This document shows, piece after piece, positions 1-11,919 of a DNA stretch of 64,000 nucleotides; the stretch's first letter is position 1; the number at the start of each line of letters is the position of its first letter. Location: NCBI RefSeq assembly GCF_024763615.1, contig NC_077223.1, forward strand, positions 5,084,001 through 5,148,000, read 5' to 3'. The notes beneath the pieces were generated by a model. It did no database searches and had not been told where the DNA came from. It was given only the letters and a program-made list of their open reading frames with translations. Made by a program: the position numbers and the translations under genes. This DNA comes from Phlebotomus papatasi (lineage: Eukaryota > Arthropoda > Insecta > Diptera > Psychodidae).

Positions 1-690
1 TTTTTTTCTCAGTGTATATTACAATATTAAAAACAATGCCTCAAAATTAAACAAAATGCGATTAAACTAAGGTTTTTATTTTTAATTCAAGAGGAAGAAG
101 GAGTCTCAAGTTCCCTAGCTCACCCCTAAAATTCACGCTATTAAGGCAAGAGTACTCTAAGTAATTCAACGGTGAGTACCACTTTAGTTTATTTATATCA
201 TCCAATAATTTATAGATTATTGTGGTCTATTTGAGAATTGATTGAACTTATTGAATTGCTTTATATGATACCTTCAATTTACAACGGCAGACATGAATGA
301 ATCATAGATAAAGCTCATAAAGCTGAGATAAATTTACTGTAAAATGCAGTACAAAAAAGTGAGTAAAATTTTATACCGATCTCATATTACAATAAATGAA
401 AATTCCTCGTGTAGAACTGATTCCCAAGAGTCAAAAGTTTATCTCATGACTCTTATTTCTCTTATAATCCTTTAAGTTCAGGTAATTCATAAAGAAAAGT
501 TAATGTAGATGAATAAACAAACAAAACTTTATAAAAAAACATTGATTTAATTTTTTAACAGTTAAAAAGTGTAAATAAACTCTAATTTATTTTTATTTTA
601 GTATGTATACAATTGGCATATTCTTCAATTTAGGGCAGAATCACATTGACAATAAAATGCTCGCCGTAGCTTCATCGTATTTCACCGTTA
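1..690. other. AT-rich non-coding stretch, nothing recognised
   Basis: Low-complexity AT-rich DNA with stop codons in every frame. I see no repeat family, RNA gene or coding frame here. Confidence 0.6.
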
Positions 691-692
691 AT

Positions 693-999
693 TTACGCAT
701 TTTCATTGCAATTCTTACGCAAATTTTCCATTACCGTATTACCTTATCTCACACTCAGTGGCACTAGGTGAAAATAATAAAGAAATTTGAAAAAATAAAA
801 CGAAAATTCGATAAACGGTGAGCAAAAAAAATTGTAAGAGAAATTAATCGTACAGTTTTTTTAGCTCACCGTTTATCGCTTTTTCGTTTTATTTCTTCAA
901 TTGTCTTATATTATATTCACCTAGTACCACCGAGTTTGAGATAAGGTAATACGGTAATTAAGAATTTGCATAAGAATTGCAATGGAAATGCGTGTAAAG
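693..999. repeat. Palindromic inverted-repeat element
   Basis: Two arms of about 140 bp face each other. The left arm carries TTTCATTGCAATTCTTACGC, the TACCGTATTACCTTATCTC block and AACGGTGAGC; the right arm carries the same blocks in reverse complement. The centre lies near 840-860. It has the form of a hairpin MITE. No coding capacity. No second copy was noticed in the window. Confidence 0.75.
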
Positions 1000-2170
1000 T
1001 CTGTGCGAGTCTGCGTGTAAAGTCACCCGCATCAGTCATCCCAATCCGCAAAAAATTACTCTGACTCAAAAATGACTGGTTATAATGACTCAAAAATAAA
1101 TGGTCAAAAAAATTACTCCTAATTGGAATCTTAAAAATTAGTCGTATTCGCGTCGAATTTTGGTCACAGCATTACTCAAGATTGAATTAGTAATATTATC
1201 GTTATTTTACGGTTCTAAAATTTACTCTACCATGCAGTAACAAAAGCGATTCCAAATGACGGTATTTTTCCGTACAAAATATGACGCGCCAAAAACAATG
1301 CATTTGGCGTCCTTCTCTAGCGCATAGGTACGAAATTGACATACACACTTTGAATGAAAACGTTTAGTGCACTTCACAACTTTGTATTGCATTACGACTG
1401 TAGACAATATTTTCTCAACAATTCTTCACATTTTCCATCGTTTTCTACTACGTTCTATGTAAATTTCTCTAATTTTTCCCTAATTCACTACACACATTTG
1501 CGAAGATTTTTGCCGTTCGCCTATTGCTGAATGAGCCATCCGACATGTCGATAATTTTCCCATTGGATGGCAACAACACAAAAAAATCTTTTAAAATTTT
1601 CACTAAATAGGTCTTTTCGACACAAAATTTTAATCACAGGATACTCCAGAGACTGGAGCAAACTCCTAAATCACAAAATTTCACTTTACAAAAAAAATGT
1701 TTGTGTGTTTATCATGCAAAAAATTGCCTAATTTTCACTTAACTTCTGTCGGCACTGTACTTTTTCGAATCACAACACACATCTCTACTGAAGGAGCTTT
1801 TCCTCCCAATGTACACTATTATATTGTTGAGAAAACACGCGAAAATATCAATTACTTTGCGAATTCACAGCTCTGAATAGTTCTATTTGCCATTTGACAA
1901 GTAAAATGTCCCCTCAAATATATCCAGTGAGGAGAAGAATTTTTATTAGTACACTGGAAGTCGGCGTCATATTTTAATCGTAGGCGGGTAATTTCAGAGT
2001 TATTATGACGCCAAATGACTTCCGTAATTACCGTCATATTATTCCCCACTTTCCGTCATTCGACTCTCTGACGACCGTCATAGGACCCGTTTTTGGAATC
2101 CAGAATACATACATCCAAAAGTAATCTTACTCCAAATTGCTATTTGGGATTAGTCATAAGTTTTTGTTTT
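1000..2170. other. Unclassified non-coding sequence
   Basis: Mixed AT-rich sequence holding several copies of TGACTCAAAAAT-like and ATGACGGTA-like words (about 1060-1110, 1256-1266, 2035-2090), which suggests the remains of a repeat. I could not define ends or a family. The short open frames here have no recognisable content. Confidence 0.4.
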
Positions 2171-2174
2171 CTAG

Positions 2175-2300
2175 CACTAAAGAATGGTTTTTAGGCCATC
2201 TTTAATTCCCCTTATGATCCCTGGACAATATTTAAATTCCTGAACTAAGGAAAAGCTTACGAAAAGCAGGGGTACAAAGTCATCTACGGTACTCAAAACG
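2175..2300. repeat. Partial copy of the AAAAGCTTACGAAA inverted-repeat family
   Basis: The words GAAAAGCTTACGAAAAGCAG and GGTACAAAGTCA match the right end of the palindromic elements at 34505-34674 and 45128-45303. The left part (AGGCCATCTTTAATTCCCCT) matches their interior. The opposite terminus is missing. Confidence 0.55.
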
Positions 2301-3838
2301 TCATCAGTTACCTCATTATGACCTCGACGTTTTTCCCGATTTTGCTACTTGGGTTAGTACACTGTAATTCAGGATAATGATAATGAGTACTCAGAGAATA
2401 TAATTAATAATGGAAAATCTAACAGACTTTCAAGTTTATTTCAAAGAAAAATGTTGAATTGAAACATCCCCGGCCCAAATGGGTTGACTTTATCAAAAAA
2501 TTATACTTGTAAAAACCAATCGTTGTAGACAGTGGACCAGTGAAAGGGAAATGCATTGAGAATGTTCTCTGAATATCAATGAGTTGAATGAATATTCCGG
2601 GAGTGAATCTCCAGAAGCAATTCAGTGGCATCCGGTGGTTTATGGAGCCACCCTCTGCTATCTCGTAAAAGAGAGGAAGTTGAAAATAAAAGAAAATGGG
2701 AATTTTGTGTGACATAGTGAATTTGTGAAGGTGTAAGTTGAGAAAAAAAGTACATCAGTTTGCGTGAAAAATAGTCTCGAGTGCATTTATGGTAATGGAT
2801 CCGTGCACTGTCCAATTCGCGAGGTATTAAAATAATAGCGATCACGAATCAGTTCATGAATTAAATATAAGTCAAGTGAATGAGTGAGGGGATCAGGGAG
2901 AGTACAAGTGCTAAACCACGATCATGGGGCAGTACTTGCATTGGTTCATCTGGTGTTGCACCTCTAGAAATTGTCGTGCTGTGATCGAGGAAGATGATAT
3001 TTCATGGAATTTGTCAGAGAGATGTCAATGTCAGCCCCTTTTTCCTGTTTACTCCCAATCTCATCCTGAGTTCCACTTAAAGTTATAGATCCCTCAGAAC
3101 TGATTCACTCTCAGTATTAGTCAAAGAGAACCAAATGATTGTTTTCTGTTGTTTTCGAGGACTTCAGCTCCACCCACAGGTCCAGAAAAGACCAAAAGGA
3201 TCATGGTCTCGTGGCGAGTGACTTCATGGGAAATTTGTCGAGGTCTGGAAGCACACAATGGCCAGAGAGACGTCTGACTCTGATCGTGGCCATTGAAGAC
3301 ACTCTTTTGCCCAGACACAAAAGTGATCTCCACCCACGTTATGACGGCGATTTTTACAACATCCATAATTCATCGTCGTTAGCACACATTGAGAACCGAG
3401 CATTTTCGAGACAGCTATGAAAACAGTAATCCAGATCAAATGAGTCGCAGAGGAAAAAACGATGGTATAATTCATATCGATAAATGGCACCTACACCTCA
3501 CTCATGATACATGAATCACTGCGCCCGAGGGGCTATCATCACGACAAACATTTGCTTGATTTACGCTGTTCTATTGCTTTTATCTCATGTATCATTTCTC
3601 AACATAGTTCCATGTTTCTGCATGAAATTCAACTCGTATTGAATATCAAATGCACAGCGGGGCTTTTAGGGCAAAGTGCTTCCCTTTTGGAGAGAAATAG
3701 GGCGACAGAACACTCTTTTTATTGTATCACTGCTCCGTGTTCTATGCAAGCATTTTATCTGATATTTTTTTCTAACTTTTATCTTTTCCATGAATCAAGA
3801 TATGAAGGCATTGATAAGAATTAATATATTAATCTTAT
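2300..3838. other. Non-repetitive island, candidate regulatory DNA or intron
   Basis: Sequence of mixed composition without matches to the repeat families in this window. Overlapping open frames of 81-106 codons exist on both strands around 3121-3824, but they overlap each other and show no recognisable domain, so I regard them as chance. Function is not determined. Confidence 0.4.
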
Positions 3839-3839
3839 T

Positions 3840-4241
3840 GTGTTATCACACTTGTACATTAAAATTTTAATATGATTCACATTAATTGTCGCTGGTGAGA
3901 GTCCAAATGTGTAATTTGTGTGTTTGAATCATTTTATATTCAAAATTTGATCTATTTGTTGATAAAAAGGTAGACTTGGCCCCCAAAATTTGATATAAAT
4001 TGATTTATAGCATTAATGCGAAAAATTAATGCGATTTTCTTTTTAATTTTTTAATGCGAAAAATATTTATGCTTTAGGTAAATTTGAACTTATTTTTGCA
4101 GGCCAAGTCCACTTCTTTATCAATAAATAGAAAAACCCCAAATATTAAGTGACTCAAAGACACAAAGAACATATTTGGATGCTCACAAATGACAATTAAT
4201 GTGAATCACATTAAAATTTTAATGTGCAAATGTGATAACGC
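3840..4241. repeat. Palindromic element with about 50-bp terminal arms
   Basis: The left terminus (TGTTATCACACTTGTACATT onward, 3841-3890) is the near-perfect reverse complement of 4190-4240. Inner blocks also pair: GATAAAAAGGTAGACTTGGCC near 3961 pairs with GGCCAAGTCCACTTCTTTATC near 4102. The structure is a foldable element of about 400 bp with a degenerate AT-rich centre. No coding capacity. Confidence 0.75.
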
Positions 4242-4394
4242 CGTTAGTGAATTAAAATATCTACTGCTTAAAAATCGGTCAAGAGTTGAACTTTGGACCA
4301 AGGATAATTATCGTCCTGACCATTGTGATGTCCATCTCGTTCAATTGTGTACACAGTGTAGTGAAAATTTGTATTGACCCCCCTTTTCCCACTA

Positions 4395-4495
4395 GTTGCT
4401 TGCATACCTGAGGAAGGAGCCATAAAGTTCCGAAGTGTAGTAATAATGGAGGATAAGTCCAGTTCAAAATCCGTGTTCTCTTTAAAATAATGTCC
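4395..4495 (+). ncRNA. Solo copy of the hammerhead-like 28-nt module
   Basis: Positions 4408-4435 read CTGAGGA, A, GGAGC, CATAAA, GTTCC, GAAG. The stem pairs with one G-T wobble, and the last base of the usual GAAA is changed. A downstream box ATCCGTGTTCTC near 4480 matches the box that follows the module at 30961 and 54162. Unlike those loci, no inverted partner is present. Probably a decayed copy. Confidence 0.5.
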
Positions 4496-4519
4496 ATCGC
4501 TGCCGCTTTATCGGTATTA

Positions 4520-4900
4520 CACTGAAATAACTATTTCGTATAATTATTCGTAAATTTTTGGAAATGCCTACTGAGATCTTGAAAAATGTACGTAAATCGT
4601 ATAACCCACAAACAAGTTCGTAAAAGTTTGTATTTTTTTACAAACATTGCTCATAACATGATAACGTGACGAACATTTTTGTTCTTTTACAATTATTTAT
4701 TAGTAAATATTTGTAAACACAAAGAAAAATGTTCGTAAGTAATATTTTATTTGTTCGTAAAGTTTGATCAAACAAAAATAAACAAAATAATTTAAAAGAA
4801 CAAAAATGGTCGTCAAGTGATCACGGCTACGAACAATGTTAGTCAAAAGTACAAACCTTTACGAACTTTTTGGTGAGCCTTTACGATTTACAAGCATTTT
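4520..4900. repeat. Dispersed repeat rich in TTCGTAAA words, copy 1
   Basis: Shares order and words with 28975-29345: TATTTGTAAA, AAATGTTCGTA, TGTTCGTAAAGTTT, AAAAGAACAAAAATG, TCGTCAAGTGA and ACGAACTTTTT GTGAG at the end. The element is about 370 bp, AT-rich and partly self-complementary. It is non-coding. Class unknown, probably a MITE. Confidence 0.65.
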
Positions 4901-5155
4901 TTCAAGTCCAAAACGAGAATTTACAAGAATTTACTGAATTTAAATTTAGATATTTAAATTTTACAAGACATTTTGCAGAAGGAAAGACAGTAAATCATTT
5001 TAGTTTTAGTTATGTTCAGTAAATTAAGGAGTTGAACTCTTGCGTCGGAGTCGGAGGTGTAATCGTGTCAGGACAACTAAATACGAAATTCTCTGTACCG
5101 AAGCTTTCAGTGCTTAAACGTTTCTCCTTTAATTGTCGAATGGTGATCTAAATTG
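4900..5155. other. Short unclassified gap
   Basis: No repeat family, RNA gene or coding frame recognised. Confidence 0.5.
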
Positions 5156-5159
5156 GGGT

Positions 5160-5815
5160 CTAAATGGGGGGGGGGGGTAATACGACACATAGTATCTTAC
5201 TCTCAACACCTTTGGTCATTACCAAACGGGCTAGATGCCTGCTAGATTCCGGTACACTCAGGTCAGTGACAGAAGATTGGGTAACCAACCCTAGTGGGAA
5301 GACACGAATCTGAGGTTAACGAACAAGAGAGCGGGGGTAGCGGGAGGTAGCGGGAGTAAAGACCCCTTCATTGCTTCCGAACCTGCTGTGGGGATTATCT
5401 TGCAAATGAGGAAATCTATTATACAGGAGGAATTATTAAAACTTCAAACAGAATGATCCGCGACTGAGGATTGTCGCGTTTCCAAACTGTTCATGACCAG
5501 CTTGGATAAGAAAAGGACAGCAGTGGCTGGAGAGTCCGGCAGATTGCTAATTTTCTAACCGGTCGCTGTCTTAACAAACATCTGAATAGAACATATGTTT
5601 AATGTAATATAATGTGAAGAGGATTCAACCAAACTGAGGAGACGGTCACTCACTATATGTGCGACTACCCTAGCTTATGTGACATCAGACGAGTGCTGCT
5701 AGGTAAAGCGGTACTGTCTGATGAAGACCTATTAAGATTAAAGCCGCCCTGTTTAATGGAGTTTATCCGAAAAACGGGCTGGCTTGAACCATCTTGCCCT
5801 TAACTTGGGATGCAT
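5160..5815 (+). pseudogene. Non-LTR retrotransposon relic, C-terminal end of ORF2 (Jockey/I group)
   Basis: Translating the plus strand across frameshifts gives pieces typical of the region from the RNase H tail to the C-terminus of Jockey/I-group ORF2 proteins. Near 5355-5400 it reads PFIASEPAVGI; near 5555 LTGRC then NKHLNR; near 5630-5700 EETVTHYMCDYPSL followed by RRVLLG; near 5745-5800 LMEFIRKTGWLEPSCP and a stop. Conserved features are the LTG(H/R)C word, the late cysteine with CDYP, and the closing FI..TGW. Several stops and frame changes, plus an 11-base G run at 5166-5176, show it is dead. No reverse transcriptase domain remains. Clade assignment beyond Jockey/I is uncertain. Confidence 0.75.
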
Positions 5816-6290
5816 AATGGGCCCAAAAGGAAGCCTAGGTGCGCCTCCACTGTGACACCCTATAGATTCTATTCCTTGTTCTATAGATTACTATAGAACA
5901 AGGGATCTCATCCTTCTAGAGAGGGTTGAGCGAGGGGATTACAACCCCTCCCGTAAAAGCCAGATTCTTACGAAAACTCGCAACAACCTTCCGATAGGAC
6001 GGACTTTATGACAGCGACCTACGCTACATTCTGGAGAGAACAGACGGAGTGTTGCCACAACTTAGTACGCTTCAGCCATCGTTGCAGCCATTAGGTCAGA
6101 TACACTAAAGGAATATGGAAAAAATAATGAGTGTTTGAAGCCAGAGTGTGTGCGAAGCTTGAACCCTTCCCCTACTTCTTCGTGGTCTTTTTCTTCAGCC
6201 CATGTGAATTTAAATTAAATTAAATGTAACAAATTGATTAAACCTTTTGATATAATAATCATGATGTCTTGAGGTAAAAGATCAACAAAA
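5816..6290. other. Unclassified sequence of mixed base composition, possibly element 3' flank
   Basis: It follows the non-LTR relic and is less AT-rich than its surroundings, so it may be the relic's 3' untranslated part or another element. A perfect 13-bp hairpin with an ATTA loop sits at 5874-5903. No coding frame recognised. Confidence 0.35.
5874..5903. repeat. Perfect 13-bp hairpin
   Basis: CCTTGTTCTATAG, loop ATTA, then CTATAGAACAAGG. It could be the footprint of a palindrome or a structured RNA element. No T run follows, so it is not a terminator-like signal. Confidence 0.7.
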
Positions 6291-7260
6291 AGCTCTCAAA
6301 AGGGATTCAGAATTGCATACTGACATACCCCTTATGGATGCGGGTGATGCGTGTGGGTGGAAGAAGCTGAGATGTGGCCTCGCCAATTTGTTCCCTCTTT
6401 GCCATCGCCAACAAAAGTCGCTCCAATTTGCCACCCACATTTATGCAAATAAATGCACAATGACCATCGATGGAGCAGGCGACAAGGGTGGAAAAATCAC
6501 CCAACATCTCCAAGAGATTAATTCGGAACAAATGATCATTTGTAGAAGTAACACTTCATGGGTGGTCATCTGCGTTAAATAGCGCGCTAAAGAGTCTTTT
6601 CGACGATTAATGACTAGACAAGGCCGAATAATCGTAAAAAATTGTTGTCATTACTGTTGTGATTCTTCGACAATGGTATTAATAAATATACACCGAAGAA
6701 GAAAGGTGTAATAACACCGTGTTTGAGGGGGACACAAAAAGACCATGAGGTTGGGAGGCCTGGTGGATACATTTAAAAAAAAAAATCGTCTGACAGCATA
6801 AGAAATTGGTGAGAGAGAAAGAATCCCCACACATGAACAGATATGATGGCCCAAGAAGAAAGAATCCATCAATAACAATATTTTACCGTGGTGATTAAGA
6901 AATCGAATAAACGTGTACACAGCATTTGTGGTATGTGGCGAGGAGGTGGCTCTTTTGCAGGGAATATGTACGTATAAAATTAATAAATAATCCCATTTGT
7001 GTGTCCCGTGTGCGATCAATTTGGAATATTAAGTCACAGCGATTGTGCTAAATTGTCCAGATAGAGTTCGATGATCGCATTATAGAACGAAATAAAACCA
7101 CACAGTCACATATTATCCACAATATTGACTCCATTTCATCCTCCATGATGATCAAGTGGTGATCATATTTCTTCAACTGATCATCTCCTCTTACTCAATA
7201 AAACACCAATTAATTATATTATGCGTGCGTGGAGGGAATTCTTGGCTTTCTCTTGCAATA
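6290..7260. other. Non-repetitive island, candidate regulatory DNA
   Basis: Mixed sequence with no match to window repeats. The 122-codon minus-strand frame at 6651-7019 and the overlapping frames at 6307-6582 show no domain, signal peptide or splice context, and are most likely chance. Function unknown. Confidence 0.4.
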
Positions 7261-7475
7261 TCGATATATTTTGCAGGGTTTCTACTTAACTTTTACAGAT
7301 TACATAAACACCCAAAAATTTTCCTAAGTTGTTACTATTTTTTCAGTTAGTTAAAGTTAAAGAATCAGCCTGAAGACCAAATGTAAATGAAATTGACTTC
7401 CCGTTTTCGATGATCACCCCATAACCCCGTTTAGTCTATCACTCCTAGAGGGTCCTTTTACATAACCGGGATCGG

Positions 7476-8150
7476 GAATCTTCGTTTTTTCCACTCTGTT
7501 TTTTTTTACATTTTTTTCACAGTTTGTCTTTGGAATCTTTGTCTTCGGTAATTTTTGTTTTTTGGAAACTTTGTCTTTGGAAATATTGTCTTTTATACAT
7601 TTTGCACAATTATCGGAAATTTTGTCTGTGACACATTTTGCAAAAGTGTATTTTATAACTTTCCAAAAATTTCCCTTTTCTCAGAAAATTTCCTCCTTAA
7701 TTTGCTCCAAAGGACAAAATTAAAAATTTCCCAAAACACAGAAAATTTCCCTTTGCCCTAAAGGGCGAAACTAAAAACATTCCTAATACATAGAAAATTT
7801 CCCTCTGCCCCGACAGGCGATACTGATAACTTCCAAAAATATAGAAAATTTTCCTTTGTCCCAAAAAGGACGAAACTAAAAATTTCCCAAAACTCAGAAA
7901 ATTTCCCTTTGCCCCAAAGTACGAAACTAAAAATTTCCCAAAAACACAGAAAATTTCCCCTTGCCCAAAAGGACGAAACTTAAAACTTAAAAAAAAACCA
8001 ATGTGATTTCATTTTTAAAATATATGAAAGACAAGATTTCTAAAGACAAAGTTTCCAAAAACAAAAATTACCGAAGACAAAGATTCCAAAGACAAACCGG
8101 AAAAAACAAAAGTGTAAAAAACAAAATGGAAAAAACGAAGATTCCGCAAA
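7476..8150. mobile_element. Foldback-like element with minisatellite core
   Basis: The left arm (about 7476-7600) is built of TTTGTCTTTGGAAT-type subrepeats. The right arm (about 8028-8150) carries the reverse complement, ATTCCAAAGACAAA. Between them, about 7675-7985, lies a degenerate tandem array with a period near 60 bp whose units contain AGAAAATTTCCCTTTGCCCC and GAAACTAAAAATTTCCC (about five units). Inverted arms made of short direct repeats are the hallmark of foldback elements (FB/Galileo type in flies). The core shares words with the elements near 14100, 44200, 49143 and 26370. The frames at 7555-7761 and 8003-8215 are by-products of the repeats. Confidence 0.65.
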
Positions 8151-8219
8151 CCTACATAACCTACATCCAACAGTATAATAGATATGTTTTTCGAAGTTCG
8201 AATAGATAAGTTCACAATT

Positions 8220-8880
8220 TGCTTGCGTACTAATTGTTTGTACTTACGAAATTAGAGCTAGATCGATAGATTATTAAATATTAATTTCATCATTAATGAC
8301 TTATCAGTCAATGTATCTTTGAACTAGATCTGTGACACTGCGGCTACCGCCGTCGTAGCGTTGACAACCAACCTGTCCTGGAATAAAACGGCAGAAAACT
8401 ACTTTTCTTGTTTGTTGTATGCCAAAGAAGCCTCACATTAATGATTAAAAATCAAGAGTTTGCCAATATACATACTTTTAATTTACTTCTTCATTATTCC
8501 TTCATTACATCCTTATACTCTTAGGGTTAATTTAATAGTCTGATGCAAAAGAAAAGGGAAAAAGCGGAGAAAAGGACATCAAACGGAGGTAATCTAAAAA
8601 GCGTATAAAACGGTCACGAGCTAGGTTTTTCAGGACAATCTGTTCTTCCAATTAGCGTCGAGATTTGCCGATCAAATCTTATAAATCAAACATACAATTT
8701 CACCAGAGCTTTTGACACTTATCGTGTCTTTCTCTATGGTTCTTGGTAGGTCTTTTCTTTAGGATTTTTGTCACTAACTCCTCTACTTTCTTATGCATCA
8801 GTTTTTGAATTGGGTCAGAAGCAAATTTTTTCTTTCTTTTATGCACAGCAAACGGACTGGTACTTCAAAACGGTCACGGG
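8220..8880. other. Unclassified non-coding sequence
   Basis: AT-rich, with a small GC-rich patch near 8335-8390. No repeat family, RNA gene or coding frame recognised. Confidence 0.45.
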
Positions 8881-8886
8881 TAATAA

Positions 8887-9145
8887 CACTGAGAAAAAAA
8901 AGAGGGTGCGATTAACTTTTTTTCTTCATTATTTTAACACGTTTTAGGTGTAAAAATATATCAACACTTTTTAATGTTAATTTTTACACCTTTTCAAGGG
9001 TAAAATTAACATGAAAAAGGGAAATTTTAACCCCTAATACATCTAAAAAGGGTAATATTTACACCGATTTTGGATCAATACTGCAGGGTAAAATTAACAT
9101 TTCCGGAATGTTATTTTAACTTTTTCGGATTTCTCTCACTCAGTG
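8887..9145 (+). mobile_element. CACTGAG MITE, copy 1
   Basis: Begins CACTGAGAAAAA and ends TTCTCTCACTCAGTG. Internal landmarks are GTGCGATTAAC, an inverted pair around TTTTTAATGTTAA, AACCCCTAATACA, CAATACTGCAGGGTAAAATT and CCGGAATGTTATTTTAAC. It is about 260 bp, with short imperfect terminal inverted repeats and no coding capacity. Four further copies lie at 11697, 13010, 41732 and 57502. Confidence 0.85.
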
Positions 9146-9149
9146 AAGT

Positions 9150-9465
9150 AGTGTAAAGCGTACGGTCTATTTGACAAATGTTAACCCAGTCAATAGTCTT
9201 ATCGGCTGAATATTTAAATAAAATAAAATACTGAAATATTAGATTAGAAATATTAGAAATATTGAAAAATTAGAAACTTATTAAGGAAAAGATTAAGTGC
9301 TTGCTTCCTGCATTTTTCATTTATACAAAAAAAATGAAATTATTTTATTTTTTTGCCTTTATGGACCTCGTTAAATAGGGAACAGGGGTATTTCGAAATG
9401 TAGCCACTTACCTGGTGGATTTTGCAAAATTTCTCCTATAGCAGACATCAAGATAACGCTTTGAA
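9150..9465. other. Unclassified AT-rich gap
   Basis: Nothing recognised beyond low-complexity runs. Confidence 0.5.
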
Positions 9466-9467
9466 CT

Positions 9468-9845
9468 CTAAAGCGGTTTTCAGACTAAAGGTTTACCCTA
9501 GTTTCCGAAGGTCTTAAAATTCTAAATAGCAACCAATTTTATTACTTTTTCAGAATCTAATAAGTTATTATTGGTCTTTAAAAATCAAATTCTAATTTAA
9601 ATTCAACAAAAAAATCTTCATTGATAAAGAATTAGAACAGTTAAGCCATATGGCTAAAGCGGTCTTCAGACTATAGGTTTAGACCAGTTTTCGAAGGTCA
9701 CAAAATCTTAAATATCAAGGAATTTTATTGCTTTTTGAGAATCTAATACATAAAAATGGGATTGATAAGAAATTAGAACAGTTAAGTCTTATGGCTAAGC
9801 CTTAGGTCCGAAGCCTTATAAGCCCTAGGTCTTAAAGCCGTATAA
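9468..9845 (+). repeat. Two tandem copies of the CTTCAGACTAGAGGTTTAG repeat
   Basis: Each copy runs from AAAGCGGTCTTCAGACTA, through a cluster of CCAATTTTATT and TTTTTCAGAATCTAATA, to GAACAGTTAAG and CTAAGCC. Junction near 9655. The consensus unit is about 200 bp and recurs at least ten times in the window, in both orientations. No coding capacity. Probably a short non-autonomous element. Confidence 0.75.
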
Positions 9846-9859
9846 CTCGGCTAAAACTA

Positions 9860-11170
9860 AGTGCCTTCCAGGTAAATTTCGAATGAGTAGGCCCTAAAGG
9901 GTTAAAAGCTTTAGGTAATCCTAAGCACTTCTGGCAATGGACCGGATTAAGTATTTGGCTGCTGAAAGAGAAGCTGTGAAATTCAGTAAGCACCTCTGTG
10001 GGCGATACAATTTGTCATCTTGGGCTCCACTCGGGAGGTGATTTCCCAAAAGAAAAAAAACCATCTGAGAAATCTTCTGCAATCATTCTTCGAGATGATT
10101 TTACAGCAATTTGTCAGGCTGCTTCTTTTTTTTTTTAGTGAAAACGGGCCTGGGAGGATGGTTTTAAATTGATTTTTGATGTTTGTGGTCACAAGTTTGA
10201 ATGGTTTGGGAGTAAGAAAAAAAGGCAGAGCTCTCGATTTGGACCAATTCCGAGATGTCTTGAGAAGATGATTGTATTTTAGGAGGCACTTTTATGGATG
10301 GATACTGGCTGAAGATCTCGATGGCTTAGGGTGAAAGCGATGCATGGTAACCCGGGAGGTGAGCATTGGAAGGATGGGCCCGGATTAATCGATATTCAGA
10401 AATATAATTAATTTAAATGCCTCCATTTTACGAGCGCATCTCGATGTCGATGTAGTTTGGAGATATCAACTGGTATTCGCATTTGAAGACATTTTATATT
10501 TTGTTTGGGAATACCTCAATAAAATTAACAGAAAATTGAGTGTGCTCGAGCAAGAGTTTTTGATATCGATGTGCCTTCATCGTAACACTCAAACCTAATC
10601 TCCCAAGCGGTCAATTTACAAGAAAATTTTTCCATTTAGACTCGTCATGATCGCCATCGTAAAAGTATCAATAAAGTATGTCTACATTGGATTTTAGAAG
10701 TGATTTTTAGAGAAGATCAGATTGAGGAAAGAATATTGTCATCGCGAGGTAACATCTCTTCCTTTAGGCCCCCCCATTGTGTTATGCATCAACATTAATG
10801 GCAATTTAATTGTTGAGATGGAGAAAAAAAGCAGCACCTCACTGAAGATGATTTAGTGGTTGCACTGCTTAAGATCGAGCATTTCTTTTAAAGTCGAGGT
10901 GCCATGGAGGAAAAAAAAGAGAGCTGAGGGAGTCGAGATCTCAAATCTCCCCATTCTTTTGAGCTTATTAACACGACGATGGAATAAATTTTCACGTAAA
11001 GTCGTGGCATTAGAATGTGCCATGCAAGTAAGGCACGTTTTCGATCGTGTTAAAATCGATCAGAATCTCCCTTGGATTTTCATCGTGTGAGAGAAAATCT
11101 CGATCGCAATCGCGACTTTAGACATCTTGCTCCAGACTCGATATTAATGTTGCTAAAATACGTTCCATCT
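9860..11170. other. Non-repetitive island, candidate regulatory DNA
   Basis: Mixed sequence without window repeats and without a supported coding frame. Short homeodomain-type words (CAATTTAATTG near 10802) and GATC-containing palindromes occur. Their meaning is not testable here. Confidence 0.4.
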
Positions 11171-11257
11171 GTATTTATACATAATTATTTACATGACCAT
11201 GTAAAAAAATGCCATCCTATATTCTAGATTAGAAATGTTTCTGCAATCTCTGACTAC

Positions 11258-11475
11258 TAAAACGGTCTTCTTTCTAGAGGTTTAGCCTAATTTTTGAAGG
11301 TCTCAAAATTCTAAACCGGTTTTATTGCTTTTTCAGAACTTAATGAGTTACTTGCCTTTACTTATCAAACGTTAAGACAAATAAGAAAAAACAAATTTTT
11401 TCAAAAAATCGTAACTAATAAGAAATTAGAGAAGTTAGGCCATATGGCAAAGTCTTTGGTCTGAAGGCTCTGATC
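11258..11475 (+). repeat. Copy of the CTTCAGACTAGAGGTTTAG repeat
   Basis: Contains TAGAGGTTTAGCCTAATTTT, GAAGGTCTCAAAATTCTAAA, GAAATTAGAGAAGTTAGGCC and GGTCTGAAGGCTC in the family order. Confidence 0.7.
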
Positions 11476-11696
11476 AGTGATATTATAATTGTCAATTTTT
11501 CGAAGAGGTCGATTTATAAGCTGGCGACGGACGCTATTTCTCTAGAGTAGATTTGCTTTACAAAATGAAAACACTGTAATGTATTTTTTTAAGTTGTCTT
11601 TTCCAAAAAAAAAGAATTCAAAAGAAACAGACTTAAAAGTTATATTATGAGCCACTAAATTAATTGAAACTCCATCCTAAAAGATACACTGAGAAA

Positions 11697-11910
11697 AAAT
11701 CAGGGGTGCGAATAACTTTTTTTCCTCATAACTTTAACACTTTTTAGCTGTAAAAATATATCAACATTTTTTATGTTAATTTTACACCTTTTTAAGGGTA
11801 AAATTAACATGAAAAAGGGTAATTTTTACCCTTAATACACCTAGAGAGCATAATATTTACATAATATTTACATTTATTTTATATATTTTTAGGATTTCAC
11901 TCACTCAGTG
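11697..11910 (+). mobile_element. CACTGAG MITE, copy 2, flanked by TA
   Basis: Starts CACTGAGAAAAAATCAGGGG and ends ACTCACTCAGTG, with TA directly on both outer sides, consistent with a TA target duplication. It lacks the CTGCAGGG segment of the other copies, so it carries an internal deletion. Confidence 0.85.
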
Positions 11911-11919
11911 TAGTTTTAG

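Noticed and set aside
1060..2110. A larger transposon with ends marked by TGACTCAAAAA and ATGACGGTA words
   Set aside because: The words recur on both sides, but no consistent inverted or direct termini could be aligned by eye.
6651..7019. 122-codon minus-strand frame
   Set aside because: No recognisable family. It lies in a unique block but shows no codon or splice evidence.
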